This document shows positions 26,207-37,211 of a DNA stretch of 64,000 nt, in pieces. This DNA is from Clostridia bacterium (GTDB taxonomy: Bacteria > Bacillota > Clostridia > Oscillospirales > Acutalibacteraceae), in the NCBI GenBank assembly GCA_017624735.1, contig JAGAMK010000034.1, positions 1-64,000 of the forward strand, given 5' to 3'. Under the pieces are notes generated by a model. That model was not told the origin of the DNA, did no database searches, and was given only the letters and a program-made list of their open reading frames with translations. The position numbers and the translations under genes were made by a program. Positions within the stretch are counted from its first letter, which is position 1. Each line of letters starts with the position of its first letter.

Positions 26207-26868
26207 TGCCAGACAAGAAATACTTTGATTTTAGCAATTATGAGACACGTAAAGGATTTAACCTTTATAGACCATTGAGCAATTTCTGTTGTAAAACTCG
26301 CGTTAAATTAATAGTTGAGGGCGAAGAAAACATTGACCGTGAAGACGGATTCATTATTGCGGCAAACCATTCAATTATTTACGACCCAATTTTTATTGCA
26401 ACAGCCTCAAAAAAGAGATTACTTCACTTCGTTGCAAAATATGAAGCTTTTAAAAATCCGCTTGCAAGAGCAATTTTAACAAGTTGTAATGCTTTCCCTA
26501 TTGTTCGTGGAAAAGGTGATATGCAGGCGATTAATTATGCTAGTGACCTTGTAAAAAAAGGTAAGGCTCTTTGCATCTTCCCTGAAGGCACGCGTTCAAG
26601 AGATGGATATCCTAAAAAGGCTAAATCAGGTGTTGGCTTAATCGCAAGAAATGCACAATGTGATGTTGTACCTGCTGCAATTTGTGTTGAAGAAAGAGGT
26701 AAATTCGGCACAAAAGTTTTTGTTAAATTTGGTGAAGCAATTAAATACCAAGATATGAACTTTACTGAAGATGGTGGCACAAAGGAAAACAAAGAAGTTG
26801 CAAATATGATTATGGATAGAATTGTTCTTCTTTGGAGGGAGTGCAGAAAACAATGCAAGTCAAAATAA
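26206..26868 (+). CDS. plsC: 1-acyl-sn-glycerol-3-phosphate acyltransferase
   Basis: Acylates lysophosphatidic acid to phosphatidic acid in membrane lipid synthesis; membrane-associated, 220 residues. Motif I is AANHSIIYDP (HX4D), motif III FPEGTRSRDG, with the PxxR-type 'FPIVRG' between. Its start shares a base with the cmk stop (TAATG), so the two are coupled. The C-terminal end overlaps ispH by 16 bases. Confidence 0.93.
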   Translation: MPDKKYFDFSNYETRKGFNLYRPLSNFCCKTRVKLIVEGEENIDREDGFIIAANHSIIYDPIFIATASKKRLLHFVAKYEAFKNPLARAILTSCNAFPIVRGKGDMQAINYASDLVKKGKALCIFPEGTRSRDGYPKKAKSGVGLIARNAQCDVVPAAICVEERGKFGTKVFVKFGEAIKYQDMNFTEDGGTKENKEVANMIMDRIVLLWRECRKQCKSK

Positions 26869-28841
26869 CTCTTGCAAAAACTGCGGGATTTTGCTTTGGT
26901 GTTAATCGTGCAGTTAATATGCTTTATGATTTAGTGTCTAAAGGCGAGAAGATTTCTACATTTGGACCGATTATACATAATCCCCAAGTTATCAACGATT
27001 TATCAAATAAAGGTGTTACTATCCTTGACGAGATAAAACAAGCCACAAATGACAGAAAAGTCGTTATAAGAACTCATGGTGTTGAAAAAGATATTTTGAG
27101 ATATTGTAACGATTATTCATTGGATTATATTGATGCAACTTGTCCGTTTGTAAAGAAAATTCATAAAATAGTTGAAAAAAACTCAAATGAAAACATGCCA
27201 GTCCTTATTGCCGGTGATAAAAATCATCCTGAGGTAGTAGGAATAAAAAGTTATTGTTTGGGTGATTGTTTTACATTTAATTCTTCAGAAGAACTTGAAG
27301 AAATACTAAAAAACAACAGTTTCAATTCTGAAAAACCATTCATTGTTGTTTCTCAAACAACTTTTAGCATAAAAGAGTGGAAAAAATGTGTAAAAATTAT
27401 AAATTTACACTATACAAATGCAATTATTTTTGATACAATATGTAGTGCGACCGAAGAAAGACAGGCAGAAGCACTATTATTGTCAAAGAAAAATGACGCT
27501 ATGATAATAGTAGGTGGTAGGACAAGTTCCAATACTGCAAAACTTAAAGCAGTTTGCGAATCTAACTGCCCGACTTATTTGATTGAAACGGCTGATGAGC
27601 TTTTGGACATAGCTTTCGGTGATGTTCAATCAATAGGCGTTACTGCGGGTGCATCAACTCCCGACAGTATAATTAAGGAGGTACTAAAAACTATGTCCGA
27701 GAAATTTGAAAACGCAAACACAATTAATATGGAGGAGACAGGCTTTGAGCAGATGCTTGAAGAATCATTAAACAGTATGAGTTCTGACCAGAACGTTATT
27801 GGTACTGTTGTTGGTTTCACAGCAACTGAAATTCAGGTTGAAGTTGCAGGCAGAAAGCATACAGGCTATGTGTCTTTTGATGAATATAGCGACGACCCAT
27901 CAGCTGACCCAAGAGCAGAGCTTAAAGTTGGCGATGAAATCAAACTTCGCATTATGAAGACAAATGACGTTGAAGGTACAATTAAACTTTCAAAACGTCT
28001 TTATGACCGTGGTGCAATCTGGGAAAACATTGAAGCTGACGACACTGTTCACACAGGTGTTGTTACAGGTATTGTTGGCGACAACAAAGGTGTATTTGTT
28101 CAGAGTGGTGCTATTAAAGTTTTCGTTCCAGCTTCTCTCGCAAAGATGAGAAAAAATGATTCTCTTGAAGACCTTGTTAAGACAACTGTTGAATACAAAA
28201 TCATCGAAGTTAACAAGATGAGAAGAAAAGTTGTAGGCTCAATCCGTGAAGTTGCTGCTTCAAAGAAGAGAGAAATTGAAGAAGCATTCTGGGCAAACGT
28301 TACTGAAGGTGCAGTTTACACTGGTACTGTAAGAAGTCTTACAAGTTATGGTGCATTCGTTGACCTTGGTGGTGTTGACGGTATGGTACATATTTCTGAA
28401 CTTTCATGGCAGAGAATCAAGCACCCATCAGAAGTTGTTAAAGTTGGCGATACTGTTGAAGTATACGTAAAAGAACTTGACAGAGAAAATAAGAAAATCT
28501 CTCTTGGTTACAAGAAGGTTGAAGACAATCCATGGGAAATTCTTAAGCGTGATTATCCAGTTGACAGTGAAGTTGATGCTAAGATTGTTAGCCTCACAAC
28601 ATTCGGTGCTTTCGCACAGATTATCCCTGGTGTAGATGGACTTGTACACATCTCTCAGATTTCACACAAACACATCGGAACACCTGCTGAGGTTCTTAAA
28701 GTTGGTGACGTTGTAAAAGCTAAGATTATGGAAATTGACTTCGACAAGAAGAGAGTAAGTCTTTCAATCAAAGCTCTTCTTGAAGCTCCTGTTGAAGAAG
28801 TAGCAGCTGAAGAAGTTGTTGAAGCTCCTGTTGAAGAATAA
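26853..28841 (+). CDS. ispH: IspH (HMBPP reductase) fused to ribosomal protein S1
   Basis: A fusion of 662 residues. Residues 1-~277 are the [4Fe-4S] reductase of the MEP isoprenoid pathway, which converts HMBPP to IPP and DMAPP, with cluster cysteines C14 (GFCFGV), C97 (DATCPF) and C197 (TICSAT). Residues ~290-650 form four S1 RNA-binding domains, the last two with canonical GAFV...GxxGLVHISxIS motifs, plus an acidic tail. This fusion is a known Clostridia trait. The DMAPP product feeds MiaA. GGAGGG lies 14 bases before the ATG at 26853. A strong internal ribosome binding site lies at 27675. Confidence 0.95.
   Translation: MQVKITLAKTAGFCFGVNRAVNMLYDLVSKGEKISTFGPIIHNPQVINDLSNKGVTILDEIKQATNDRKVVIRTHGVEKDILRYCNDYSLDYIDATCPFVKKIHKIVEKNSNENMPVLIAGDKNHPEVVGIKSYCLGDCFTFNSSEELEEILKNNSFNSEKPFIVVSQTTFSIKEWKKCVKIINLHYTNAIIFDTICSATEERQAEALLLSKKNDAMIIVGGRTSSNTAKLKAVCESNCPTYLIETADELLDIAFGDVQSIGVTAGASTPDSIIKEVLKTMSEKFENANTINMEETGFEQMLEESLNSMSSDQNVIGTVVGFTATEIQVEVAGRKHTGYVSFDEYSDDPSADPRAELKVGDEIKLRIMKTNDVEGTIKLSKRLYDRGAIWENIEADDTVHTGVVTGIVGDNKGVFVQSGAIKVFVPASLAKMRKNDSLEDLVKTTVEYKIIEVNKMRRKVVGSIREVAASKKREIEEAFWANVTEGAVYTGTVRSLTSYGAFVDLGGVDGMVHISELSWQRIKHPSEVVKVGDTVEVYVKELDRENKKISLGYKKVEDNPWEILKRDYPVDSEVDAKIVSLTTFGAFAQIIPGVDGLVHISQISHKHIGTPAEVLKVGDVVKAKIMEIDFDKKRVSLSIKALLEAPVEEVAAEEVVEAPVEE
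27675..27695 (+). promoter_or_regulatory. Internal Shine-Dalgarno and ATG within the ispH-S1 fusion
   Basis: AAGGAGG (27675-27681) lies 11 bases before an in-frame ATG (27693, Met281), exactly at the boundary between the IspH and S1 parts. Starting there gives a 382-residue four-domain S1 protein. Alternative translation is inferred. Confidence 0.55.
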
Positions 28842-28869
28842 TTAAATCGGCATTAAGGCCGTAAATAAT

Positions 28870-28913
28870 CAGGTCAGATGATGCGAAAACACCGTCTGAC
28901 CTGTTTTGTTTTT
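28870..28913 (+). terminator. Terminator after ispH-S1
   Basis: CAGGTCAGA and TCTGACCTG form a 9-bp stem around a 16-base loop, followed by TTTTGTTTTT. Confidence 0.85.
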
Positions 28914-28940
28914 ATATAACCACTAAATTGAGGTATTATT

Positions 28941-30656
28941 ATGAAAAAAGGTTTAGCAGTTTTATCGGGATTAACCGCCGCAGTAGGTGGTGGAATTTTA
29001 TATTTAAAGAACAAGGACATCTGTCCAAAATGTGAGATAAAGAAACTTCTTGCAAAAACTCAAATTCATTATACAAAGGATGAAATGTATAATAATGGTG
29101 CGGCTCTCACTCCACCAATGGGTTGGTCAAGCTGGAATATTTTCCGTCACAACATAAACGAAAATGTTATTCTTGATGTCGCAAAAGCAGTCAAAGAATC
29201 AGGACTTGCAGATGCAGGATATGTATATATTAATCTTGATGACTGCTGGCAGTCATCAATGCGAGACGAAAATGGAAGAATGCAAGGAGATTTTTCAACA
29301 TTTCCACATGGTATAAAATGGCTTGTTGAACAAATCAATGAATTAGGACTAAAAGTTGGTATCTATTCATCAAATGGTACACTCACTTGTGAGGATTTAC
29401 CTGCCTCACTTTATAATGAACAGATTGATGCTGAAACTTTTGCAGAGTGGGGCATTGAGTATTTTAAGTATGATTACTGCCACCATGTGCTTATTCCAAC
29501 AGATGCACCATATATTGATAGTATTTCAATTGTTGGTAATGGTATTGAAAATGAACTCATTTTCAAGGCAAAAGATGCTACACTCAAGGGTGATGCAAAA
29601 GTTGTTAACGAAGAAGATGGCAAGACTTATGTAAAAGGTCTTTGCAGTAGTTTGGGCACAATTGAATTCAATAATATTGATGTGCCTGAAGATGGTGAAT
29701 ATATTTTCACTCTCATTATGCGTAAAAACACCTGTAAAGGTCAATTTTGTGTTGTTACAGTAAATGGGGCTGATAAATATGATTTCCTTATTTCTGAACA
29801 AAAGGCATTTTCTCGTGAAGGCAGACGACAGATTAAGATTAATCTTAAAGCAGGAATAAATACAATTTCAATTGCGAACCCTGTTGCTTCCCCGATGGAT
29901 AGTGCTGCTATGCAGTATGAAAAAATGGGTAGAGAACTTGTAAAAGCAACTAAAAAATATGCTGAAGAGAATAACTGCGAAGAAAAGAAAATTCTTTATT
30001 CAATTTGTGAGTGGGGCTGGAACAAACCATGGAAATGGGGAGGAAAAGCAGGCAATATTTGGCGTACAACTCCTGATATCCAACCGATTTGGAGTTCTGT
30101 GCTTGGTATTTATGAGGTTAATGTTAAACTTGATAAGTATGCTTGTCCAGGTGCTTTCAATGACCCAGATATGCTTGAGGTTGGTAACGGAAAACTTACT
30201 TATGAAGAGAATAAGTCCCACTTTACATTATGGTCAATGATGGCAGCACCACTTATTTTAGGTAATGATATCAGAGCATTTATTAAAGAAGATGGTACAG
30301 TTGACAAAGACAACAAGGTATTGCAGATATTAACAAATAAAGAAGTTATTGCTGTAAATCAGGATAAACTTGGAATTCAATGTAAGAGAATTAAGGCTGG
30401 TTTGAAAGATATTCTCGTTAAACCTCTTGAAAATAATGAAGTGGCAGTATGTTTCTTTAATAAAACAAATTCGAATACATTGATGTCTTGTGATATGGCG
30501 GATATTCACAATGTTGTTGAGGTATCATTACCAAATGCAGAGAGTTATACTTGCAAAGAACTTTGGTATAAAACGGAAGAAATTATTACTGATAAAATCA
30601 GCACAACAGTTGCACCACATGGTGTTAAAATATTTAAGATTTCTGCAAATCAGTAA
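28941..30656 (+). CDS. GH27 alpha-galactosidase with inserted domain
   Basis: Hydrolyses alpha-galactosides (or related alpha-linked sugars), 571 residues. The barrel begins LTPPMGWSSWN (57-66) and NLDDCWQ. The nucleophile is Asp178 (YFKYDYC), and the acid/base is Asp410 (FNDPDML). Between them, residues ~190-322 form a beta-rich insert (DVPEDGEYIFTLIMR, VNGADKYDFL, LKAGINTISI) resembling a carbohydrate-binding module, absent from standard GH27. The N terminus has one hydrophobic segment (~5-22), so it is probably membrane-anchored or exported. It forms a convergent pair with the next gene. Confidence 0.85.
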   Translation: MKKGLAVLSGLTAAVGGGILYLKNKDICPKCEIKKLLAKTQIHYTKDEMYNNGAALTPPMGWSSWNIFRHNINENVILDVAKAVKESGLADAGYVYINLDDCWQSSMRDENGRMQGDFSTFPHGIKWLVEQINELGLKVGIYSSNGTLTCEDLPASLYNEQIDAETFAEWGIEYFKYDYCHHVLIPTDAPYIDSISIVGNGIENELIFKAKDATLKGDAKVVNEEDGKTYVKGLCSSLGTIEFNNIDVPEDGEYIFTLIMRKNTCKGQFCVVTVNGADKYDFLISEQKAFSREGRRQIKINLKAGINTISIANPVASPMDSAAMQYEKMGRELVKATKKYAEENNCEEKKILYSICEWGWNKPWKWGGKAGNIWRTTPDIQPIWSSVLGIYEVNVKLDKYACPGAFNDPDMLEVGNGKLTYEENKSHFTLWSMMAAPLILGNDIRAFIKEDGTVDKDNKVLQILTNKEVIAVNQDKLGIQCKRIKAGLKDILVKPLENNEVAVCFFNKTNSNTLMSCDMADIHNVVEVSLPNAESYTCKELWYKTEEIITDKISTTVAPHGVKIFKISANQ

Positions 30657-31029
30657 TAATGTGAATATTTTCAAAAATAATAAAAGCAACAACAGATAGT
30701 CCATACCAACAGGCGGAGAATTGTAGTGTAATCTGTCCCATAATATTTCCAGGCATATTAGTATAATCCCATACTCCAAGAGCAAAAATCTTATTTACTA
30801 TGATTCCTACTGTAAATTCTAAAGCAGTGATTACAATCATTCCCAAAAATGCTTTAATAAATATGGATGTATCGTTTAACGTGTTGTTAATAAGATATAG
30901 GGACACAAAGGCTGCACCACCGGTTAATACCATTGACCAATGAGTAAATCCTCGGAACGCAATTTCGATTACACCATATCCTAAACCACCAATAATAAAT
31001 AAAAAAATATATTTTTCAAATTCTTTCAT
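30634..31029 (-). CDS. CmpB-like membrane protein (putative ABC-transporter permease family)
   Basis: A 131-residue protein with about four membrane helices (for example FLFIIGGLGYGVIEIAF, AFLGMIVITALEFTVGIIV, WYGLSVVAFIIF). The GGxGYxxE...RGxTHWSM and YTNxPGNIxGQI patterns fit the small 'putative ABC transporter permease' (CmpB-type) family, whose function is unproven. The ATG at 31029 has GGTGA upstream; an upstream ATG at 31047 is less likely. Its 3' end overlaps the GH27 gene tail by 23 bases on the opposite strand. Confidence 0.7.
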   Translation of the reverse strand: MKEFEKYIFLFIIGGLGYGVIEIAFRGFTHWSMVLTGGAAFVSLYLINNTLNDTSIFIKAFLGMIVITALEFTVGIIVNKIFALGVWDYTNMPGNIMGQITLQFSACWYGLSVVAFIIFENIHIITDLQKS

Positions 31030-31075
31030 CTTATCACCAGAATACATTATACCCTGAATGATAAGTTTTATTTAG

Positions 31076-33076
<2,001 letters not shown>

Positions 33077-33077
33077 C

Positions 33078-33103
33078 AAAAGGACGGTTTAAACCGTCCT
33101 TTT
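33078..33103. terminator. Bidirectional terminator after ligA
   Basis: A perfect 26-base palindrome centred on GGTTTAAACC, with A-runs and T-runs at its ends. It serves ligA (+) and the kinase gene (-), whose stop codon lies within it. Confidence 0.88.
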
Positions 33104-34003
33104 CAATTTATTCTTTTTTACTTGTTTAATTAGCTTCCTTGACCTCATTTTAATATAATTGATTGTGTCAATGTCACCTAATCTCATCCACCAGTCAATT
33201 TCATTACACAATGCATAAAGTTCAACTTTTAAATCGCAATACTTACTAACATTTACTCGCTTTTTGTATTGTTCATACAGCTTTAGTTTTTCACCAAGTC
33301 CTAATGTTAAACAAAACAGTTCATATTCAGGCTCAACAAATCTTGTGTTAAAGGGGTCAATAACACCTGCTATTTCAGACTTTTCTGTGTCGATAATCAC
33401 ATTTGGTGTCCAAAAGTCACCGTGGGAAAGACAAGGTGTATTTTCTGTGTTATCAAATATCTCATCAAAGTTAATTCTAATTAGATTTATTGCTTTAAAT
33501 ATCTTTTTATTTAGCTCACCATTATTGTATTTGTCACTTGAGAAGGTATATATTTTATCAAAAAATTCCTTATAGTACTCTTTCCACGAATAATAAGTCG
33601 GATTATCAAATGCACCAAATTTATCATTGTGTACATTTTGCATATCAATAAAGCAATCTATTATGTTATTGGCAAGATGTTTTTTGTCTTTAATTTGGCT
33701 ATATTTTAGAGTTCTGCCACTGACACCATCAATAAATTCCATTCCAAGATATGAAACACCATCTTTTTCTGTAAAAAAATATGTTTCAGGAATTTTAAAA
33801 CTGACATTTTTGCGTAAAAATTCATTCATATTCATTTCTTCGCACATTAATTCATAATGTTTACTTGTCTTAACTACGAGTATAAAAGGGGAGTCAGCAA
33901 TCTTAACGCAATAGCAACTTGCAGTAGCACCGTTTCCAACGGAAGAAACGTTTGTAACAGTTGTATTTAATTGTTCTTCAACTATTGCTTTAATTCTATC
34001 CAT
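33089..34003 (-). CDS. Aminoglycoside/fructosamine-kinase-like phosphotransferase
   Basis: A small-molecule kinase with the APH fold, 304 residues. The catalytic loop SHGDFWTPN gives Asp196 and Asn201, and VIDPF gives the metal Asp216. HGDxWxxN is seen in fructosamine kinases as well as in choline or aminoglycoside kinases, so the substrate is open; drug resistance should not be assumed. It starts two bases after the pseudouridine synthase stop, with AAGGG in that gene's end, so the two are co-transcribed. Confidence 0.75.
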   Translation of the reverse strand: MDRIKAIVEEQLNTTVTNVSSVGNGATASCYCVKIADSPFILVVKTSKHYELMCEEMNMNEFLRKNVSFKIPETYFFTEKDGVSYLGMEFIDGVSGRTLKYSQIKDKKHLANNIIDCFIDMQNVHNDKFGAFDNPTYYSWKEYYKEFFDKIYTFSSDKYNNGELNKKIFKAINLIRINFDEIFDNTENTPCLSHGDFWTPNVIIDTEKSEIAGVIDPFNTRFVEPEYELFCLTLGLGEKLKLYEQYKKRVNVSKYCDLKVELYALCNEIDWWMRLGDIDTINYIKMRSRKLIKQVKKNKLKRTV

Positions 34004-34005
34004 AA

Positions 34006-34968
34006 TTATAAACCCTTATTATAAAACTCATCCTTAAACCACACATCAGTTACTTCAAATTTCTTATGGTTTAAGTATTCAAGAACTCCTGCATCCGTTG
34101 TAAAATCAAATACAAGTTTATATGAATACAAGAATTGCTTTTTATATCCATATTTTTTGTTTTGTGCATTAGTGCCATATTTTCCGTCACCAAGCAGAGG
34201 ATGACCAATTGAAGCAAAATGTGCTCTGATTTGGTGTGTACGACCTGTTAAGAGTTCCACTTCAACAAGACTTAATTCGCCATCAGTATCAATTACGTTG
34301 TACTTTGTGCGAATTTCCTTTGAATCGTCCATTTTCTTCTTTGAAACAGTAACCTTGTTTTTGTTTTCATCTTTTACAAGATAACCTTCTAAAAGTCCGC
34401 TCTTTTTCTTGATTTCACCGTGAACTATGCAAAGATAGAATTTGTGCAGTTCGCGGTCTTTCATTTTTTGATTTAGTATGCGAAGTGTTTCTGCATTTTT
34501 AGCAGCAATTACAATACCGCCTGTGTTACGGTCAATTCTGTTTACCAAAGATGGCACAAATGAATTTTCATCATCAGGCTTGTATTCGCCATTTTCATAT
34601 AAATAACGCTTAATTCTACCAATCAGCGTGTCAATATATTCATTGTCGTCAGGGTGTGAGAGCACACCAACTTTTTTATCACAAAGAATAATATTCTCAT
34701 CTTCATAAATGATATTGAGATTTTTTGATGCTTTGAGAAAATCATATTTTTCAGGTGCTTTCTCAAAAAATTCATCATTAATATACATATCAACAACATC
34801 ACCGACATTAAGTCGTGTTGAAATTTCAGCACGTTTGCCGTTTACCTTAATTCGTTTAATACGAATATATTTATATAAAAGTGTTTTTGGCAAAAGAGGA
34901 ACACTCTTTGTAATGAATTTGTCAAGACGTTGGTCGGCATCATTTTTGTTTATTGTAAAACTCTTCAT
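34006..34968 (-). CDS. RluA-family pseudouridine synthase
   Basis: A second RluA-type enzyme, 320 residues. An N-terminal S4-like segment (DQRLDKFITKSVPLLPK) precedes a catalytic domain with NRIDRNTGG, in which Asp is catalytic and the usual His is Asn, and LLTGRTHQIRAH. This resembles the RluC-like clade in Clostridia. The target uridine is unknown. It is transcribed from the promoter at 34996-35024 together with the downstream kinase. Confidence 0.88.
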   Translation of the reverse strand: MKSFTINKNDADQRLDKFITKSVPLLPKTLLYKYIRIKRIKVNGKRAEISTRLNVGDVVDMYINDEFFEKAPEKYDFLKASKNLNIIYEDENIILCDKKVGVLSHPDDNEYIDTLIGRIKRYLYENGEYKPDDENSFVPSLVNRIDRNTGGIVIAAKNAETLRILNQKMKDRELHKFYLCIVHGEIKKKSGLLEGYLVKDENKNKVTVSKKKMDDSKEIRTKYNVIDTDGELSLVEVELLTGRTHQIRAHFASIGHPLLGDGKYGTNAQNKKYGYKKQFLYSYKLVFDFTTDAGVLEYLNHKKFEVTDVWFKDEFYNKGL

Positions 34969-34995
34969 TTTTACACCTCATAATTATTTCAATTT

Positions 34996-35024
34996 AATAT
35001 ACCACAACATAAATTGCTTTTCAA
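34996..35024 (-). promoter_or_regulatory. Promoter of the pseudouridine synthase-kinase pair
   Basis: On the minus strand TTGAAA and TATATT are 17 bases apart. It is arranged back to back with the plus-strand promoter at 35026-35054. Confidence 0.65.
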
Positions 35025-35025
35025 C

Positions 35026-35054
35026 TTGAAACTTACAAGAATTTATAATAAAAT
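35026..35054 (+). promoter_or_regulatory. Promoter of the 174-residue membrane protein gene
   Basis: TTGAAA and TAAAAT are 17 bases apart. The start codon at 35071 is only about ten bases beyond the expected transcription start, so the leader is very short. Confidence 0.6.
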
Positions 35055-35070
35055 AGATGTGGTGATTAAA

Positions 35071-35595
35071 ATGAATATAAATAAAACTCATTACAAGGTT
35101 TTAAGCGAACCAAAAAAGATTTATCTTGATATGTCAACTCTTGAAATTCGTCAGAATTTAAATGTAGCCTTTAAAAATCCGACAGCAGAAGATGATTTAA
35201 CTGGTATTTTCGGAAAGTTTTATAAGCTGGACAAGATGTATAAAGTTAAATATATTTATGCTCGTAATAAACAACTTCAGCCAATGACTTTTGAAAGATA
35301 TCACTATCTTTTAGATGTGGGTGAGGATAGCCAAGGTTCATATATTGAGTATGCAATGGTTTATGATAAACTCTATGACCCGGTTATAAGACTTGTCTAT
35401 ATTCTTGCAGTTTGTGCCGTTATAGCATATCTTTTTTATAGCTATAAGCTTGGGGCAATGAATGTTTTCTCTGCAGGGGTATTAAGTGTATTGGTTGCAG
35501 CCTCGGTTATTCTTGTGTTCAAAAAAGGAAAAGAATCACAGGAAGAATGTCAGAAAGCGGAAGAAATGCTACTAAATCTTATTAAAGAAATGTAA
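35071..35595 (+). CDS. Hypothetical protein with two C-terminal membrane helices
   Basis: A 174-residue protein I do not recognise. A soluble N-terminal part (1-~105, containing FGKFYKLDKMYKVKYIYARN) is followed by two membrane segments (~112-130 and ~137-153) and a charged cytoplasmic-looking tail. GGTGAT precedes the ATG at 35071. It lies alone between divergent promoters and the amino-acid importer. It could belong to the YcxB-like family of small membrane proteins, but I cannot confirm this. Confidence 0.65.
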   Translation: MNINKTHYKVLSEPKKIYLDMSTLEIRQNLNVAFKNPTAEDDLTGIFGKFYKLDKMYKVKYIYARNKQLQPMTFERYHYLLDVGEDSQGSYIEYAMVYDKLYDPVIRLVYILAVCAVIAYLFYSYKLGAMNVFSAGVLSVLVAASVILVFKKGKESQEECQKAEEMLLNLIKEM

Positions 35596-35601
35596 TATCG
35601 G

Positions 35602-35630
35602 TTGACAAAACGCTTTTAATATTGTATTAT
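35602..35630 (+). promoter_or_regulatory. Promoter of the amino-acid ABC importer
   Basis: A consensus TTGACA -35 box, 17-base spacer and TATTAT -10 box, about 45 bases upstream of the binding-protein start codon. It should be strong. Confidence 0.8.
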
Positions 35631-35674
35631 ACTAACGTATTAACACTTTAATATACTAAAAAGGAGATTTTGTT

Positions 35675-36484
35675 ATGAAAATGAAAAAATTCCTCGCTGT
35701 CCTTTTGGCAGTACTTATGGTAGCACTTTGCTTCTCAGCTTGTGGTGGTAATGAAGAGCCTGAAGAAAAGAAACCTACTATTGTTGTTGGTTACACACTT
35801 TATCCGCCAATGAATTATCTTGATGAAAATAACGAGCTTATCGGTTTTGACACAGAACTTGCAAAGGCAGTTTTTGAAAATCTTGGTTATGAAGTTATCT
35901 TTAAAGAAATTTCATGGGATGCTAAATACACTGATTTAGCTTCAGGCACAATCGATTGTATCTGGAACGGCTTTACATGTAATACAGCAGATGATGATGG
36001 TGTTCTTCGTGCAGACAAGGTTGATTTCTCATACAACTACATGGAAAATCGTCAGGTAGTAGTTGTTAAGAATGATGCAAATATCACATCAGCAGAAGAC
36101 CTTAAAGGTAAATTAGGTGTTGCTGAAGCTGGCTCAGCAGGTGAAACTTATGCTAAAGGCTTTGAAGGTACTACATATAAAGGCTTTATTAAGCAGACAG
36201 AATGCTTGTATGAAGTAAAGATGGGTACTGCTGATTTTGCAGTTGTTGATGCTCAGCTTGCTAAGAGCTATGCAGGTAAGGGCGATTATGCTAACCTTGT
36301 TATCGTTGATGCTCTTTCAAGTGACGTTGAGTATTACGCAGTTGGTTTCGAAAAGGGTAGTGAGCTTACAGCAAAGGTTAACGAACAGTTTGTAGCTTTG
36401 GCAGCAGACGGCACAATTGCAAAGCTTGCAGAAAAATATGGTGTTTCAACCACAGCAATTACAGATTTTTCTGACCAGAAATAA
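35675..36484 (+). CDS. Amino-acid ABC transporter substrate-binding lipoprotein
   Basis: A 269-residue family 3 extracellular solute-binding protein. The lipoprotein signal (FLAVLLAVLMVALCFSAC) is cleaved before a lipidated Cys. The mature part has the SBP_bac_3 pattern GYTLYPPMNYLDENNELIGFDTELAKAV split over two lobes, typical for polar amino acids such as glutamine, arginine or cystine. The ligand cannot be fixed from sequence. Start ATG follows AAGGAG. The permease and ATPase genes follow directly. Confidence 0.92.
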   Translation: MKMKKFLAVLLAVLMVALCFSACGGNEEPEEKKPTIVVGYTLYPPMNYLDENNELIGFDTELAKAVFENLGYEVIFKEISWDAKYTDLASGTIDCIWNGFTCNTADDDGVLRADKVDFSYNYMENRQVVVVKNDANITSAEDLKGKLGVAEAGSAGETYAKGFEGTTYKGFIKQTECLYEVKMGTADFAVVDAQLAKSYAGKGDYANLVIVDALSSDVEYYAVGFEKGSELTAKVNEQFVALAADGTIAKLAEKYGVSTTAITDFSDQK

Positions 36485-36512
36485 TTAAATTTAATCTCTT
36501 GGAGTTTATTTT

Positions 36513-37208
36513 ATGTCTTTTTTAGAAGTCACAGCATTTTTGTTTGACGGCTTTAAAATATCTCTGCTTATCTTTGCGGTGACACTGCTTTGCGGTGCAC
36601 CGCTTGGTTTGCCTATAGCCTTTTGTTCAATGAGCCGATTCAAACCCTTAAAAGCTATATCAAAAGTTATTGTATGGATTGTCAGAGGGATTCCTTTGAT
36701 GCTCCAGATTTTTATTATCTATTATGTTCCGGGTCTGTTGTTCGACTATCAGTTATTTGGTCAGATTGACAGATATATGTATATTGAGTACGGAATAATG
36801 GATATGGGTAGAATTGTAGCCGTTTTAATTGCATTTACAATTAACTATGCTTGTTATTTCTCAGAAATATATCGCGGTGGTATTGAAAGTATATCAAAGG
36901 GACAATATGAGGCGGGTTATGTTCTCGGCCTTACTAAATCACAGATTTTCAGAAAAATCATTTTAAAACAGGTTGTTCAGAGAATTGTGCCTCCAATGTC
37001 AAATGAAATTATCACCTTGATTAAGGATACAGCACTTGCCAACTGTATTATGGTGTGCGAAATCATTAAAAATGCAAAAGAACTTGCGGCAACAAAAGCA
37101 ATGATTTGGCCTTTGTTCTTCACAGGCGTTTTCTATTTGATTTTCGTTGGTTTGCTTACAATTATTTTAGGCAGAGCAGAGAAAAAACTCAGTTATTTCA
37201 GGAGTTAA
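36513..37208 (+). CDS. Amino-acid ABC transporter permease
   Basis: A 231-residue HisM/GlnP-type permease with five or so membrane helices. The cytoplasmic EAA-like loop reads EAGYVLGLTKSQIFRKIILKQ, which contacts the ATPase. A single permease gene suggests a homodimer. It lies between its binding protein and the ATPase, with four bases to the latter. Confidence 0.93.
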   Translation: MSFLEVTAFLFDGFKISLLIFAVTLLCGAPLGLPIAFCSMSRFKPLKAISKVIVWIVRGIPLMLQIFIIYYVPGLLFDYQLFGQIDRYMYIEYGIMDMGRIVAVLIAFTINYACYFSEIYRGGIESISKGQYEAGYVLGLTKSQIFRKIILKQVVQRIVPPMSNEIITLIKDTALANCIMVCEIIKNAKELAATKAMIWPLFFTGVFYLIFVGLLTIILGRAEKKLSYFRS

Positions 37209-37211
37209 GTT

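Noticed and set aside
33089..34003. Aminoglycoside resistance gene
   Set aside because: The APH fold is shared by many metabolic kinases, and HGDFWTPN is closer to fructosamine kinases.
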